This document shows, piece after piece, positions 13,730 through 13,752 of a stretch of 13,752 nt of DNA. This DNA is from JAUVDZ01 sp964346325 (lineage in GTDB: Bacteria > Patescibacteriota > Gracilibacteria > UBA1369 > PNNO01). The DNA is taken from contig CAYFUK010000033.1 in assembly GCA_964346325.1 (NCBI GenBank), forward strand, positions 1-13,752, read 5' to 3'. The translations under genes were made by a program, and so were the position numbers. How positions within the stretch are numbered: the first letter of the stretch is position 1; every line of letters begins with the position of its first letter. The notes beneath the pieces were generated by a model that ran no database searches, was not told where the DNA came from, and was given only the letters and a program-made list of their open reading frames with translations.

Positions 13730-13752
13730 ATGAAAATACTGAAGAATATCAA
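13730..13752 (+). CDS. Possible start of a divergent gene (truncated by window edge)
   Basis: ATG at 13730 opens a frame MKILKNI that runs off the right edge. It is preceded by GGAGGT (13721-13726), the only strong Shine-Dalgarno match next to a start in this window, though the 3-4 nt spacing is short. A weak -10 (TATAAG, 13690-13695) lies upstream. Only seven codons are visible, so no product can be named. Confidence 0.4.

Noticed and set aside
1..13752. CRISPR array, tRNA, rRNA or insertion sequence
   Set aside because: No regularly spaced direct repeats, cloverleaf, rRNA segment or transposase was found; spacers are under about 110 bases.

Overview
The window looks like a low-GC chromosomal segment of a candidate-phyla-radiation (Patescibacteria/Parcubacteria-like) bacterium. 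The grounds are: tightly packed genes with 1-4 nt junctions; a compact MetRS without a C-terminal tRNA-binding domain; an ftsQ-like/sbp cell-division remnant; a complete set of type IV pilus (T4P) machinery genes of reduced size; and a run of small two-helix 'T4SS pilin' (VirB2/TrbC-like) proteins of a kind I know mainly from Patescibacteria. TGA is used as a stop codon (294-296), so this is not a code-25 lineage. Taxonomy is inference from family knowledge, not from a marker tree.

Left part (1-2355, + strand): the C-terminal end of an FtsQ/DivIB-like protein, a heptamer tandem repeat in the spacer, the small basic protein Sbp, then a new promoter followed by a 191-aa conserved hypothetical with an internal duplication and a DusB-type tRNA-dihydrouridine synthase.

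Centre (2367-6651, + strand): a near-consensus promoter (TTGATA-17-TATAAT with TG extension) drives pilT, the T4P retraction ATPase. Five consecutive genes follow, each with a Sec signal peptide, an exported domain that differs in every member, and a C-terminal hairpin of two transmembrane helices with a 'GN/GD...K' turn. Two of the five carry a Myxococcus-type Cys-rich (DUF4215) module. This array is the most interesting part of the window: a multi-subunit envelope structure or appendage of unknown function, apparently co-transcribed with the pilus retraction motor.

Right part (13686 down to 6641, - strand): a second near-consensus promoter (TTGATT-17-TATAAT) drives pilN-like, pilO-like, pilC, then four minor pseudopilin genes in the order H-I-J-K (fimU/pilV/pilW/pilX type), and finally metG. 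The two large operons converge and their last genes overlap by 11 bp. PilB, PilM, PilD, PilQ and a clear major pilin are not in the window.

Almost no gene has a Shine-Dalgarno sequence. Four starts instead have an A-rich leader with the common core AAAAATAAA, and the two pilus operon leaders share 14 identical bases. The last bases (13730 onward) may start a divergent gene, the only one with a GGAGGT. No rRNA, tRNA, CRISPR array, insertion sequence or convincing intrinsic terminator was seen. No gene-free stretch exceeds about 110 bases.
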